Shown: one piece after another, positions 1-12,292 of the stretch
How the letters are laid out: the number at the start of each line of letters is the position of its first letter
Position numbering within the stretch: position 1 is the stretch's first letter
The notes under the pieces: generated by a model
The model's database searches: none
Told to the model about the DNA's origin: nothing
Seen by the model: the letters and a program-made list of their open reading frames with translations, nothing else
Source: Volvox africanus
Lineage: Eukaryota > Chlorophyta > Chlorophyceae > Chlamydomonadales > Volvocaceae
Assembly: GCA_030268105.1 (NCBI GenBank)
Contig: BSDZ01000017.1
Span: 1,840,001 to 1,904,000 of the forward strand
Direction of reading: 5' to 3'
DNA: 64,000 bases
Position numbers and translations under genes: made by a program

Positions 1-2157
1 CTACATGCACGAGATAGCAGCAAGGCAAAAAATCATAGATGGTAATTCAAGAGTGCATCTGTCCTACACCTAATGTTGGCGTAAAACACCATCCACGTGA
101 AGTTTACATAACAACTGGTTTGTGGTTGATGTTACATGCACTGGTATAACTAGTTGCAATGTGCGATGTCCGTTGGACGGGAACGCACGTAGCAATAACC
201 ATTTCAAGAGCATACAGGACAAATAATATCTCACATTATCCCATCATCGTTTAGGATAGGAGTAATAGGCTTGAGGAAAAACGGATATATATAACAAGTA
301 AAAACCAATAATAATGGGAACAATATAAGCACAGGAAGAAGAATTGTAATTGTAAGGATAGCATGCAAGGAAAATATAACATTAGATAGAATAGGTCGAC
401 AAATAAGAGTGTTAAAAATTAGGATTAGAGCGTAATATAATTATATTTAAGTGGATAATGAGGATGCGCAATGCACTATCTTGTTTTAACTCCGCAAGAA
501 TACCTAGTAATAACATATAGTAAAGGCCCGGATATTATTACCAAGATACAACAGAAGCAACGAACTAAGCTAGTAAAAGCATTGACAGCAGTAGTCACTT
601 TAGTAATAGTGATAGAATCACAGTAATTATTGCTATTAACATTAAGTTGCCCGTCACACAAATGATCAAGGCATATCGAAGGAACGGAAGTACCGTAAAA
701 CGGCCTTCAGGCAAGAGACGACCATAGTCTGCCCTGGAAACTGCTGCGGCAAACTAACCATCGCTGAATCCTCAACCAGTGTGCAATACCCTAACAATAA
801 TAGTAATACCAATAGTAATAGCAACAACAATAACATCAGTAGCAACAACAATCACATTATTAACAATAACAATGATCATAATCATAGCAACAATAAGAAT
901 ATCATGAACAACAAGAGGAGCAACATTAATTAGGAATAGTGCAATTAAATAGATGGCATATTATAACATAATGCGGAACAATATTACCAGTATGTTACGC
1001 CTGAGGAATGTGTGGGTGATATTATTGGAGACCTAAATTCCAGAAGGGGGCCAGCAAGGCATTTCCCGCATGAATCACCTTCGCAAAGACGGTGATATTT
1101 CCTGGGTAGATTCTTATTAATTTATTAACTAAATGACAAGAGGCAATATTTTAAAACACATAATAGTACATAAAAATATTGATAGAGCAATAAAAGTAAT
1201 TCTACGAGCACGTTTGGTCACGAATTATAATATATATAAGTGCATGTACGAGTTACTAAGGCTTCCGTAATGGGGTCTGCACCGGGATTTTCGGACTGCT
1301 AACAAGGTTACCAAGAGAACTGAAACCTTTCTTAGGGAGCCCATCCGTCCTGATCGTAAATGTTCAACCTTAGCAGTCCCTGAGCATATCCTACAGAACC
1401 CGACCACAAAATCCTTCGTCGGTGGAGGCCGTTGGTTTCTCCAAGACCCAAACACCCCAATGGAGGTTAGGTTTGTAGCAACTGCATATATTTGCATATT
1501 ATTACTCAATCCAGTTTCACACCCTTGCTTGCCACACACGAGCACTGAATGCGAGTTACTTAAGGACCGAACACTGCACAGGCTTCACTTTGCCCTGGGA
1601 TGGCAACCAACCGCGATATGCCTGCCGGGCAGAAACTTACGTGCCATGGTGAAAACCACGCAATAGCACTGTGCATGGCCACAGTGTGGTGAGTGGTCAT
1701 GGTCCCAGGGACAGCTGGCGCGTAGGGGACTTGGTTCAACGCCAGCGCTGAGAAACTGCGTATCTTAAGTACGGGAAGAAAAGGTAAGCTGACCTGTGGA
1801 TGACGACGCCCAGCCCTCGTTGCCTCACTATGATAGAAAGTCGGCAAGGGTCAGAGCAATCAAAGGCATTAACGTTCTGCACTGGATTCCAATACGTCCT
1901 GTCACGTACAAGATGCGCAAAGAACATCTGGACCAGCGCTTGCTGCACCCAATACGTGCATCGGACCCTTACGCGTATAAGATTATTAAGAGATGTTCAC
2001 CAGGAGCATGCCAACACCGAAAGCAGTGTTTCAGCCATAAACACTCGAACTCACACTGAGTGTACCGCACAAATATGTGCAAGCCCCATTTCACAATGCT
2101 GCGTGCTTCTTCACTCACATCATGCGCAAACAACCAAACATCTTACACGAGAGACGC
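1..2157. other. AT-rich intergenic stretch with degenerate AAY-type repeats
   Basis: No convincing gene is visible. The first 1.2 kb is very AT-rich. From about 780 to 930 it is dominated by imperfect AAT/AAC/TAG-type trinucleotides, whose reverse strand gives a spurious leucine run. From about 1250 to 2150 base composition is more balanced, but open frames are short, lack family resemblance and do not join by splice phase. It may hold the 3' part or downstream introns of the minus-strand gene ending near 2.2-2.8 kb, which would be expected to be longer than what is seen. Confidence 0.5.
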
Positions 2158-2613
2158 TTACACCAACCTGAACCCTGTCAATGTTGCAGGTAAGCTGGTG
2201 GCGGCGCTGGCAGCCCCCGTTCCATAAAATGCTCGGCTGCCTCCGCGTTTAAGGCGCTTAATAGGAAGCTCCTGTTGCTGCGTCACTCCTTGAAGCGTCA
2301 AAGCCCATGAGCATGGAAAGGCGAGCTCGACGTCATCGGCATCAAGCCACAGTTTGGCAAAATGCCCTAAATGTGGTGTACAGGTGCCTGATGCCGTACC
2401 TCCGGGTGTTACTAAGCGGCTATCGGAGCGTGCTTGTATCTGAAAGTACACTTCGAGGTGTGCACGCGCTGACGTCGACTGAACCAAAGATGCGTAGCAG
2501 GTGTGAACATATCGAGATGCAATGCGAAAGTTTGAAGCGACAGCCACTGCCAGTACATCAGAATGCTGCCCAGAGATGCCCCCGATGGACGGTGTATGAG
2601 CGGCCGCCAGCAT
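2158..2613 (-). CDS. possible further exon of the lipid-transfer-like gene
   Basis: A 151-codon open stretch on the minus strand lies directly downstream of the last well-supported exon of the gene at 2793-6663. It has the alternating hydrophobic/polar pattern seen in that protein (for example ARAHLEVYFQIQ), and acceptor-like AG sites lie near 2620-2640. The phase needed after the donor at 2793/2792 is zero, and several acceptors would work, but none stands out. It is listed as a possible exon only; an antisense or chance frame is a real alternative. Confidence 0.22.
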   Translation of the reverse strand: MLAAAHTPSIGGISGQHSDVLAVAVASNFRIASRYVHTCYASLVQSTSARAHLEVYFQIQARSDSRLVTPGGTASGTCTPHLGHFAKLWLDADDVELAFPCSWALTLQGVTQQQELPIKRLKRGGSRAFYGTGAASAATSLPATLTGFRLV

Positions 2614-2792
2614 CCACCTGACACTAACCTGTTAATATACAAGGAACAAGGGGCACCTTGTCACCAAATGGTTACCTGCATCCTTTCACATGCAGCCGCG
2701 TTTATAGGTGCAACCCAGGAAAATGTGCCAACTGCATACATTCCTTTCAAGAATCTAAGGCAAACATGTGCTCTTAGCAACGGTATACTTAC

Positions 2793-5700
2793 CAGCGGAC
2801 AAAAGAATTCTAGTTTTGGCATAAAAGCTGCCATAGAGGATGGCACTTTAATGCGATTTCGCGTATAACTGTCCATGACCAGCAAATGGAGGTTCGTGGA
2901 CGGCCACTCGTACGGTGTGGCAACTCCGGCCTTTTGTGTGGCTGCTTTAAGCCGCATCACACTGTCCATAAATCGTGCGCAAGCAACCACGAACGGTGGG
3001 CTGCTTAAAGCAATCTCCACTGCTGCTAGATGCACCTTAAAACGGGAAAGGTATCGTGAAATAGGGGCGTCCGGGTAGATTGCACCCTCCGAAGCCCAGG
3101 ACTGCACAGCCCCATGGAACAGGCTTTCAGCTGTCGCGCTGCTTTTGGCAATGTACGATTTGTCAGTTGTAGAGAAATCCAACTTTGTTCCGTGGCCATC
3201 CGCGCATTCGTGTGACGCAGGTACAATCAATACGTGCTTGGGCCCACCACTAACACCTCCCAAGAGCGAGATCTTGACTGTAGCAGCCTGCATGGACATG
3301 CATTAGCCTGTTAAGCTCCACTAACATTTAAACTCTTCATCTGAAAGCCGAGTTGTTTCTTGGATATGCGGAAAGGTGAATCCTTCATTGCATTTGCTAA
3401 GAACTACCAACAGCACTCTACCTGCAAATCGATCCGGTAGATGTCAGGCATAAAGAAGCGGATGCCCTCCAGCATGATTGCGAGCACATCAGCTGGCACC
3501 TTGGTCACTTCCGACGCCGCGGCAGGCTTGTCTTTTGCACCCTGAAGCCCCACGATCGTCGAAGACAGGCATTGCTTGTTGATAAGCTTCAGTCCCAGAC
3601 GTGGACAGTCAATAGCTAAGCTGATTTGGGTTGCAGCTGGCGCACGATGGATACGGCCAGAGATGGGGTCTACAGATTGACGAGAATGGACGACGTCTGT
3701 GCCATTCTCCCCCGGAGTGACATTGCTTTTAGGCTCTTCCTGTTCTTCGTCCATTGTAGGTATGGCATCAACGAAATTGGTGATGACGCCCATCGCTTCT
3801 AGCCACCTCGCTTTCGTCTCATGTGATCGCGCCAACCAATCCGAATGCCACAACGCCACAAATGTGCGATTGCACATGATCTGACCCAAAGGTAGCTGTG
3901 CCTCAAGCTGTACAAGCCGGTTTACAAGCTGTGCAGACCTGCTAGGCTCCTGTTGGACTCGTGGATAAAGGACTTCCTTCATGGGGAACCGCCGGCGCCC
4001 CTTCTTAAGCACAGGGGCTGGACCGCTTTGCAAGTCATTTGGCGAGCACCCATCACCGCTTGAAGTTCGCTGGAAACCTGCACTGCCTGCCGGCGACGTG
4101 GAACTTGCACCGCCCGTAGATCGCCCGGAGGCATCAGGTGCTGCAGCCCCTGCAAACAGCTTGGGAACTATCTCCTTATACTTTTCCGACGTTTCATATT
4201 CTGGCAGATATGTCACGGAACAGAAGCCACGCTGCATGCTATGAAGCTCCTTGTAAACTCGAATGTACTCCGCGCGGCGAGCCATCATGTCACGCACTTT
4301 CTGTAATGGAAAGTGCTCCCTGTTAAGATATTACGACAACACAAACGTGGGATTTGCTAAGTGCCGCTGACTGCGTGGTCGGAAAGGTGTATTATTGACG
4401 ATCAAGTTCTCTACAATGTAGAACAATCCAAACGGCATGAAGTTGCTACCGTGCTAGAAGGACTCTTGAAAGTCACCACTCAGATTCCCTGCAACATCGA
4501 CATACTGACCTGCAATCGTTAATGATTGCACGACCTGCGTGCTGCCACCATGCCGCCGGGGCTTGAGTTATACTAGCTGTGGGACGCCGGCTCCAGTACA
4601 CGCTGTACTTCTCATACGTCAAAACCCGGTCAACCATCCGAAGCACTTGAGCCACACCCTCGGGGCCCAGCTCCAACACCAAAGCCTTCAGAATTACGTC
4701 CACGTGGATGACAAGCCCCGCGCCAGCGCCGATGGTGTCCCGAATGCTATTTTGTGCTGTGGTGGCCTCCTGCGTACAGCGTTTAGATGTCGACTGCAGC
4801 AATGAGGAAAGTTGAGTGGCTGCCGTACGCGATGATCGTGTAAGGTTTGACACATGTATCGTGCGTCGGCTCATACCCTGGGGGCTGGCTGACGTCTGCA
4901 CATCTGGGGCCGTGGGGCTCGAGAAGCTGCCGCTGCTGCTCCGAGCCGGGTCCTGTGCACCCCTGCTAAAGTTGTCGGCAGATCGTTGCTGGCCGCGAAA
5001 ACCGAAAGTGCCCTTAACATGCAAAGCGAGGGGCTGGGCTAAGCACGCTGGACGTTTTCGGCTGCTGCCCAGAGCAGATTGGGACCCCAAGAAAATGTCC
5101 ACTTGCATGCTCCATTGCCGCAGTACCGTTGCCACATAGGCCCATTCAGGTCTTGGACGAGCGGCTCCAGGAAAGTTTCCCCTCGTAGTTTTGACGAACA
5201 CCTTTGCCAGCACGGGCGACACACGGCCAGAGATACCGGATCTGTCGCGGAAACGCTTCGACCCAGGTAGGCGCGTCCACGTCTGCTGCCGCTGCTCCTC
5301 CTGCTGCTGAGTTCCATTCGTCACAGGATTCGGAGGCCGGGACATGAGGAGGACATTGACGCCAGCCACACGGATGTGGGCTGCGTTGCAGTCCTCCACG
5401 GGATGGTATTTCAATACAAGGCGATCAAACCAGTTGTACAAAGCTTGGATTCTAGGGAACAACCCTGAGACATCCCGCCAACTGTACAACCAATGCCGTA
5501 CCTCGGGCGGAGGACCTGCAATTACAAGGATTGCACGCTGCGTGTTTATATAAGACGGCTTTGCATCCGCAGAAATATCGACTCTGACGACTTGCACAGC
5601 CATATTTGCAGTATACTTCCCGATATCATGCGAATATGCCAATTCTGTCCGACCCACAATGCCACAATTACACACCTGTAACTGTTCTCACATCTGAATC

Positions 5701-6663
5701 CACTGGTGGATTCTGTCTGGTAGCGTTGGTGGAGCGTTCCGGGGAAGGCTGCCCTGCAACTGCCAGCACGTCGCTGCTTGGGTTGGATTTTGGGGACACC
5801 TCGATAGTACGGATAGTGACCCTGACGGCATCCATTGCCGAGCCCTCTGATGGCTTCACCACGGGACCAGGATTGCCAGACTGCTGATACTGGAACTCAG
5901 CATCGGCAACAAATACCGATATGTTCCGGAGTGCAAGCGCAATCATGAAACGTAAGAGTTGCAGCTGCCGCCATCGCCAGCCAAATATACCAGAGGGTTG
6001 TCTTCCACCCCATAGCAGCGCCTCTAGTGCATTCAACTTGCCGCTGAGGGACTGCACGGGCCTGGCGTTTGGTAGCACCTGTATATATTGGAGTTCCACA
6101 GTGTCAGACAACTGAGCGCTTGTAAGCCATCCTGCATGACCCGATGCGTGAGCATCGGATGGGGCTATGCTCCTAAGATACTGTCGGAGACACAATTGTT
6201 CGAAATACCTTTGGTGCTACGCGGCGTTGAAGGACGCTGATGGCCACCCCCGTAATACACAGGGTAAAAGGGGAGGACGATGTCGCCCATAACAAATGCA
6301 GCCGCTTGATAGAAACAGACTTGACCGTAACGGAACCAGCTTTCAGCTCAAGCAGCTTGTTCGGCACCGCCAGGTCATTCAATACGATTCCTGTGGTTTG
6401 ACGAGATGAATGCAGGCTTACATAGGCCAAAAACAAAACACATAACGCTCGGATACTTAAAGTATATAGATCTTCGCACCTCCGGGGCATGGTTCCACAA
6501 CACAGCCGTCGCTGCCCCCAATCACTTTCTGCAGCCTAAGCAGCGCTCTCAAGAGGACTACCGAAACGTTTGTCAATGTCCTTGTACGTGTAGCTGCTGT
6601 ATAAACACATGCCACTGCAAATATCGGCAGAAAAATCAAGAAAAGGAAAAGGGACAGCCACAT
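2793..6663 (-). CDS. candidate bridge-like lipid-transfer protein (chorein/SABRE-FMP27-like), N-terminal part
   Basis: Minus-strand multi-exon gene. Proposed exons (high to low coordinate): 6663-6480, 6390-6209, 6078-5692, about 5615-4506, 4300-3422, 3287-2793; phases match throughout, 1079 codons so far. The start is chosen at the ATG just before a strongly hydrophobic segment (WLSLFLFLIFLPIFAVACV), i.e. an N-terminal membrane anchor. About 50 residues later comes a stretch (LNDLAVPNKLLELKAGSVTV, then VSIKRLHLLW) resembling the first beta strands of chorein-type groove proteins. Further exons repeat amphipathic strand patterns such as QISLAIDCPRLGLKLI. An N-terminal anchor followed by a beta groove is the layout of SABRE/Hobbit/FMP27 (BLTP2) at ER contact sites. 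The call rests on architecture, not on a diagnostic motif. Known members are 2000 residues or more, so this is partial: either the 3' exons were missed or the gene is broken. The acceptor of exon 4 is uncertain. Confidence 0.38.
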
Positions 6664-7498
6664 AATGCTCACATATTATACATGGCAAAACCAAGTGGAC
6701 AAAGGATACACATGCCCAATCAAGATTGAAAAAAGAGTTATATTCTAATCGCGATTTGTGTCAGGTAACGTACTATTCGGGAGTCAAGTACGGGAGCCGA
6801 CAGGAAACTGCGAAGTAGTACGCATCGCTACTAAACCTGGTAAATCTTTTACTTGGTTCCAGGTTTGATCCCCTGCTGCACACTTAGCTTAAACCACAGG
6901 CATCATAAATTCGAACGGTAGTTGCGGGGTTTTGTTCCCTGCTGTTGACACTTCTGCAGGATTAAATCCAGTTAATGAAGCGTGTCATCTGATAAGGATA
7001 CAATAGCCTTGTTTAATCAAATCTTGGTGGCGGTCCTGTGGCGGTCCCTCTTCACAGCACTTTTCACAACCCAATGTGGCGTCAAAGTCTGGGCGAGGCG
7101 TTCGGAGCGCTTCACGGTGGCTGCATGTTCATGGCTGGCTGGGCTACCACAAATCTCGGGGTTTATCCCAGTCCGGTCACAGTTGTATCCGTTGCTGGGC
7201 AGCAAGCCGTGGGGGTGAGCAGCCTGATGCTACATGCGGCCACATACCCCTACCCATCCGTGTGCGTTAACGTTGGCAGGCATTACAGGCTGGAAAGGAG
7301 ATTGTGGGTACTGTGCGTACTTGCTGCAACAGTGCCATACCTAACAGCTTCACTCCACTTACAAACCCGGCAGTTAACGCCGTGACATATCGTGTTCTCA
7401 GATGCCGTGCACTAGTCAGTTCCCCTCCTCCGGCTTCTGCAAAGGATGATTTCCATTTTTTACAATCCCAGTGGTCGGTCAGGACAGGAGCGTTAAGT
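6664..7498. other. divergent intergenic region
   Basis: It separates the minus-strand lipid-transfer-like gene from the plus-strand RAP gene, so it probably holds both promoters. Around 6840-6880 a GGTTTGATCCC string resembles a tRNA B box, but no cloverleaf can be drawn. An unannotated first exon of the RAP gene could lie between about 7040 and 7500, because the reading frame is open upstream of the chosen ATG. Confidence 0.4.
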
Positions 7499-10400
7499 AT
7501 GTCACAAAACCAGTTCATCACTGCGCATGTGACGAATGGGCATGCAGCTCCAGCATTATCAGTAACACTGTATGAAAGTGCAGCTCACAATCCGGCTGTA
7601 CATAAGCTCGCACGATCTCTTCATGGAATGGTTAGTGTGATGACAGCGGCTGAGTCCGCACGGGACCTCTTGTCAGCCATCATGCATCCTGTGTCGTACA
7701 CCGAACTTGCGGCACACATGGTTCGAGACTATAGCGTGGAGCTGTTCGAATCGCTCTCGGGGCTGATTCTCTGCCACTTGGATGAGCTTAACGGTCAGTG
7801 AGGTGCAGGGGCATAGCCGTGGTAGAAATAGTGTCTTATCCTCATGATTGAGGCATTCTTTTTTCTCTGGAGCCTTCATTTTACATATTGATGCTGTGGC
7901 ACCCAGTTGGGTCACGGTCATTCGACACGCACGCTCAGAATTTAACAGAGGCCAAGGCGGACTGCCACGCGGGTGTGCGCCCATGTCCTCCTATTGCAGA
8001 TCCCGCCCAACCTTTTGACATTGAAATTTGGGAAGCATGCCAACTCATTGATGGGACAAGGAAAGAATGGCAGATTGAACTAACTGCCCTCAAGTGCGAC
8101 ATACATTCATCCAAGCCCCTCCGACTCACTAAGTGCAGGTCCGGAGTTGAGCAACCTGCTATGGGCGTACGGCACCGTGGGCCATCGCGACCTTGGCTTG
8201 GCGGCATGTGTCACGCAGTCGCTTCTTTGCAAAATATCCGAACTGGCGCCCGCCGAGCTGGCAAACGTTCTCTGGGCGCTGCAGCGCCTGGGGCTCTACG
8301 ACTCGCAGTTTGTCTCCTCGGCGTCTGAACATGTATGGGATAGGTTGCCAGCTGCGACGCCGCGCCAGCTTGCTGCCATGGTGCAGGTATGCCTCTGGGA
8401 CACGCCGGGAGGATTGATATAGGATCGCTGTTGAAGGCCAGGCAGCGTTGTGGCGTTAACACCAACACACAGTGCACAGTAGATGCCACCAACAGGCGTG
8501 CTGTTGTGTCCTTAAAATCCCATCCAAGCGGTATGTGGCCCTGCGCCAGCAGATTGATTCCTCATGATGCCTCGTCCGAATTGAAATATTATTTGCAAAT
8601 GCACTATGAACTCGTTGGCGTGTTACACGCTACTTCTGCTGCTGCCGCCTCGGTTGGATGCTTGTGCACTACAGTCGTACGCTTGGTTTCGGCAGCAGGA
8701 TCCGCAGCTTGAGGAGGACGAGGACTTGATGTGCAGCATTGCAGCTAAATTCCGACAGCAGCTTTCATCCGCAAGTCCGACTGAGATCGCGCTGGTACTC
8801 TCAGGCATGGCTCGTCTGCGCCGCGCAGATGAAGCACTCCTCGCTGACGCATGCGCAGTGTTGCGTGGCATGATCGATAGTTCTGAGCTCCCTGCACTTG
8901 CGGAGGCAATATGGTCCTTTGCACTCCTACAGCACCGAGACCTTGAGCTTATGGAGTTGGTCGCGGAGCGAGTTTCAGAGGCATTGCGGCGTGCAGCTGG
9001 TCTCACGCAGCCCACCTCGCATACCACAGCAAACTCTGGCAATCCTTATCCCCTGACATTGCAGCCCTGTGGTGGCGGTAGTGGTGTGCTGTCTGCTACG
9101 GTTGCAACCGAGAAAGTGACCGGTGATACGCCTTCAAATAATTGTGCGCCGGCTGAGAAAGCAATTGGGTTTTCGGCATTAGCTGAGAAGTTTGCGATGC
9201 GGGGTACTGTATCTGTTGTGGGATTCCCACGGCGTCAGGACATGCCGACCTTGTCACCAACCCCGTCATCATGGCAGCCTCCGACTGCTCCACAACAGCA
9301 GGAGCAGCAGTTACGCCCGTGGTCCAGCCCACACTTGAGAGCCCAATGGAAAGGCGACACCATAGCCCCTATCGTCGCTTGCAACGCAAATGGAGCACAG
9401 CAGCACTTCAGCGCATTATGGCCCACTCGCATCGGACCAGGTGGCCGCAGCCACCCCTGCTCGCTGTACGAGCGGTTCAATCCGTGCCTTTTGGACGACT
9501 GGCAAAACACGCCCATGAGCAGCAGTGCTCCAAGTAACCATGCACCGCCCGGCCTTTTGGGTTCCGGAGCACCTGCTCCGGCTGCAAGTAACACGCACGT
9601 GCACACGAAGGCTATGCCGCAGGGCCAGGGTTCATTGGCTCCCATCTTCGGATGTGCTGATGCTGCAGCGTTGCTGGATGCGGACGTCGTGTCCAAACTT
9701 CTCTGGTCGTATGGCGCTCTTCATTGCTACAGCAACTCGCTATACACCTTGCTCTTTCGGCAGCTGCAGCGTCTGCATCCTGAGTGCATGTCGTGGTCTG
9801 CGCTGGCGAGGCTAATGGGTGCGCAGGTCAAGGTGGTCGAGTTACAGCCAAGCCCAGGCAATTGTAGGTAAAATGTCTCAGAGCTTTTTTATCATTAGCT
9901 TTCAATGCGATCGGTCTTGGCCATGGTGATACCCAGTCATGTTTGTAGAGCAGTTCAGATATAAACCAGGAATGGCCGTTGATTGCAATGTCTGTGAATG
10001 TCTCAAAAACCCTTTTGACTAGAGTGCGTGGTACTCGAATGTACTCCATGTTGACTTCGAGTGTGCTTGCAGGCCGCATAAATCCGCTTGAGGCGGAATC
10101 CGTGACTGCCTGGACCCGGCTGATGCGGAATCGTGTACCCACGCATAAACTGCCTGAACGCTACTTGGCGCCCTGTTTCGTGGCTTTTCATGCGGAACAA
10201 ATGGCCCGAGATTACACGGGCTTGGAGATGACGGGTGAAGTTGACATAGCCGGGTTATCCGGAGCATCACTGCAGCAGCAGCCGGGTTCGCCGATTAGCA
10301 GGTGTGCTGCGGCAACTGGCAAACTGTCACCCAGGACAGTAATGTGCCTTCCAACTGACCACCTGGCGCTGCGTTGACCGGCTTCAATGACTGCAGGGCC

Positions 10401-11111
10401 ACACTGCAGGATGAGGTCGCAACGACGCTGCGAGATATGGGCCTACAACTGCGCCAATCAGCATCAGTCGATGGCTTGTTTAACCTGGAACACACCATCC
10501 TGTAAGGAACAACGCAAATCCATCTTGAATGAGGCTTTTGCGTCTGACTCTGCCCACCTACTTTTCTGCAAGCAAGGATTGGAATGCATCGCGTTGTGTT
10601 ATACTACTAAGGGCAACTCTACCTTTGCGCAATAATAGCATCTGTCATGGCGCCGCACAGCCGCGCCGTTTGCCACAAAGTCTTCACGAGCATTGACTGC
10701 AAGACCCGGCATGGGATTAGGAAGAGGCTGCACATTGAACCTGTTTCCTTCGACGGTCCCCGGTGCAGCATCAACGGCCTCACTATTTGCCTGGAGGTTC
10801 TGGCTGCGGGCTGCTGCACGCTGGACCCTCCGCACCGCCCCATGGGTCCATCAGTTGCACGCCTTCGATCTCTCGAGTTCCGCGGCTGGACGCCGCTCAT
10901 AGTCCCCTTCTATGAGTGGGCTGCGCTGGCTCCTGAAGAAAACGGCACTGATTGGGCACGCTCGGTAGGACCCGACGTTGAGCATCAGAGGCAACAGGTG
11001 CCCCAGGCAACAAACACTGCCCGTCATGCATATTTACGGCGTAGGCTGGAGGACCTGCTGGGTGAACAACTCCCGCCCATGTTGATGAATCCAAAGCACA
11101 GGGTATGCTAA
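7499..11111 (+). CDS. RAP-domain protein with OPR/FASTK-like helical repeats
   Basis: Six exons with matching phases: 7499-7793, 8139-8386, 8675-9826, 9949-10301, 10397-10501, 10661-11111; 867 residues. Repeated helical motifs with a central tryptophan are visible (SNLLWAYG, ANVLWALQ, AEAIWSFA, SKLLWSYG), as in octotricopeptide/FASTK-like RNA-binding proteins. The last exon carries a RAP domain at about residues 775-840 (DGPRCSI, then GPSVARLRSLEFRGW, VPFYEWAAL, YLRRRLEDLL). Such proteins act in chloroplasts or mitochondria on maturation or translation of specific organellar RNAs. The middle of exon 3 (about 9000-9640) is a long, repeat-poor, proline/glutamine-rich linker. The start is the first in-frame ATG in an exon open further 5'. 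No clear transit peptide is seen, so a 5' exon encoding one may be missing. The RNA target cannot be inferred. Confidence 0.85.
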
Positions 11112-12292
11112 GCGTGCGCGATTTTTCGCGCATAACTGGCGCCGGAGCCTTCCGCTGTAGCACAAATGCTGCTTGTGGTTACATTCCATTTGGTGCCTTA
11201 AACATTTTGCTTTGTTCCAGTCTTGTCTGAATATGGATCATGATTTTTTTGTAGTGCGCATCTTGTCCTTCGAAATCACATTCTCCACTGCCTGGGGAAT
11301 GTTTTCACTAGATAAGGACGGTTTCGACTCGCGGATAGGATAGTCTTCACATCCCAAACTTATCTCCGCATACGCATATGTTCGGGGGAGGGGATGCTGT
11401 TCCTCGGAGCCAACCATCTTAGTGCATGTTCTCCCTCAGGGTAATTGCCCTCTCGAGTCATGCCTACTAACTGGTTAAGATTGCCCCAGATGAGTGCATA
11501 TGGATACGTACCAGTTTAATCGCTCGTGTGTTTCTGGTGCGGTATGTCAACAACGGAGCGAGGACTTTCATGCCAGTTTAATTGATGGTGGAATTTAAAC
11601 ATAGATCCCTCAATAGTTTGGTGATAATTAGATTGCGGTTTATTGCAGGATGGTACTTTTCAGTTTTAGACAAGTACATGTCATAAAGAGCACATGCTGT
11701 GGCAATCTTGGGAGCCAAACATGTTAGAAAGTCCTGCCTGAGTTATAGTTACTTTCCAACCTAACCGTTGTGCTGGATGGCGACGCGATCGAAGTTTGTC
11801 AGTTTTTGTCCATGTCGTAGCGTGACGCTTGTGGGGTAAGGAATTTGTTAAATATTCGCAATGAGCTGGACGGCTCTCAACTCGTGTGGGGTTCTAGTAG
11901 TTTGATTGTACGTTGTCTGCGCCGACTCGTTTACCAACATACATGGACTGAACGAAACTCCTGGCCGCAATGATCTAGTCCGCTGTATTTGAATTAATTG
12001 ACCTTAAGTGTTGCCAGACGTGGCAATAATGACCGTCCCGTGGGTCGCTTGTCCCGCATACTTGGCCCACGTCCCTCGAAGCAGCCGCAAGAGGCATCGC
12101 GAGGGCCCTCCCATAATGTAACATGAAACGGTGAATTGACAACATTTACGCAGTCCGTCCAAGAATCCAACACAATAACTGGCAAACAATGCAGTTTGGT
12201 CCTTGACGTGTCGTCAATTTACGGCACGCACGCTAGCTTGCTTATATGGAGGAAAGAACACGACAACCTAGTAAGACGACACTGGTGTATTG
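11112..12292. other. 3' flank of the RAP gene and spacer
   Basis: About 1.2 kb between two plus-strand genes. No supported open frame, RNA gene or repeat was found. It should contain the 3' UTR of the RAP gene and the promoter of the CNNM gene. No TGTAA was spotted here. Confidence 0.4.

Noticed and set aside
6840..6885. tRNA- or SINE-like B box (GGTTTGATCCC)
   Set aside because: No A box at the right distance and no cloverleaf; not enough for a tRNA or SINE call.
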